A stretch of DNA of 6,658 nucleotides, from assembly GCA_015061765.1 (NCBI GenBank), contig SUVZ01000215.1, positions 1 through 6,658 of the forward strand. The letters are read 5' to 3'. Both the position numbers and the translations under genes were made by a program. Positions within the stretch are counted from its first letter, which is position 1. Every line of letters begins with the position of its first letter. The notes beneath the pieces were generated by a model, which saw nothing but the letters and a program-made list of their open reading frames with translations, ran no database searches and had not been told where the DNA came from. Below are positions 6,283 to 6,658 of this stretch, in pieces. The DNA comes from Lentisphaerota bacterium. Its GTDB lineage: Bacteria; Verrucomicrobiota; Kiritimatiellia; RFP12; UBA1067.

Positions 6283-6658
6283 ATGAAGGAAAAGGAAAAT
6301 TATCATATTCTGGCCGTGTATTCGCTGGAGTACAAGTCAGGGCGGAAACATTTCTCAGCCATATTGGATGAGCTCTCCATCAGGAACTGGCGATTGAGCA
6401 CCGTTCGTCCTGGGCGTTACTTCTCCTGTAAGGAGCTGATAAGCGAATCTGGCGAACCTTACGACGGAATAATACTGTCAATGCCTGGAACAGATGGTGT
6501 AATGGAAAAGATAGCAAATTCGGACATTCCAACCGTCCTCGTAAACATAGCTGACAGAAGGATCACCGCACAACGCAGCAATTTTTCATCCATATGGCAC
6601 GACAACGCCGATATCGGCAAGCGCGCCGCATTACATCTTCTTCAGCACGGCGAATACA
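6283..6658 (+). CDS. XylR-like transcriptional regulator, 5' part (N-terminal sugar-binding fold)
   Basis: The first 125 residues are present; the gene runs off the right edge. The protein starts directly with a periplasmic-binding-protein/LacI-type sensor fold: a first strand HILAVYSLEY (8-17), helix GRKHFSAILDEL, YDGIILSMPG (60-69), strand IPTVLVNIADR (82-92), and SSIWHDNADIGKRAALHLLQHGEY (102-125). The last stretch matches the family's D-N-x-x-x-G-x-x-A-x-x-H-L-x-x-x-G signature. There is no N-terminal helix-turn-helix as in LacI or GntR proteins, so the DNA-binding part must be C-terminal, as in E. coli XylR, where it is an AraC-type domain. That half is outside the window. ATG 6283 is the first possible start, since an in-frame TGA lies at 6277-6279. 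No Shine-Dalgarno is visible, so translation may be weak or nearly leaderless. Divergent placement next to the LamG/hydrolase operon suggests it controls that operon in response to a sugar. Confidence 0.8.
   Translation, partial: MKEKENYHILAVYSLEYKSGRKHFSAILDELSIRNWRLSTVRPGRYFSCKELISESGEPYDGIILSMPGTDGVMEKIANSDIPTVLVNIADRRITAQRSNFSSIWHDNADIGKRAALHLLQHGEY

Noticed and set aside
5903..6286. Plus-strand open frame spanning the LamG gene start and the divergent promoter region
   Set aside because: It overlaps the signal peptide of the LamG gene on the other strand and the whole control region, and its translation is compositionally unlike a protein domain.

Overview
The window reads as part of a carbohydrate- or glycoconjugate-utilisation locus from a Gram-negative bacterium. 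Large secreted LamG-type proteins, secreted TIM-barrel hydrolase-like enzymes and regulators with an N-terminal sugar-binding fold are typical of the PVC group, especially Lentisphaerota/Kiritimatiellota-like lineages. That taxonomic guess is an inference from architecture and style, not from a marker gene. No rRNA, tRNA, CRISPR or mobile element is visible.

Layout from right to left: (i) 6283-6658, plus strand, is the 5' part of a regulator that begins directly with a periplasmic-binding-protein-like domain (XylR-like design). It runs off the right edge. (ii) 6123-6282 is a divergent control region with a plausible sigma70-type promoter firing leftward and roughly 22-bp-phased direct repeats just upstream of it. 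(iii) 6122-3720, minus strand, encodes an 800-residue exported protein built from three tandem LamG-like units. (iv) 3723-895, minus strand, encodes a 942-residue exported protein with an N-terminal beta-sandwich and a TIM-barrel glycoside-hydrolase-like core. Its start overlaps the previous stop (ATGA), so the two are almost certainly one operon and translationally coupled. (v) 579-894 is a non-coding gap with a strong hairpin followed by a pyrimidine-rich tract, acting as the operon terminator. (vi) 578-1, minus strand, is the 5' part of a DapA/NanA-fold (dihydrodipicolinate synthase / N-acetylneuraminate lyase superfamily) protein. It carries a signal peptide and lacks several usual active-site residues. 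It runs off the left edge.

Working model (inference): the regulator senses a sugar through its N-terminal domain and controls the divergent operon. The LamG protein binds or displays on an extracellular polymer, the coupled hydrolase-like protein cleaves it, and the secreted DapA-fold protein may act on a released acid sugar or serve a binding role. The points most worth checking are the exported, active-site-altered DapA-fold protein, the coupled LamG/hydrolase pair of unclear family, and the phased repeats in the divergent promoter.
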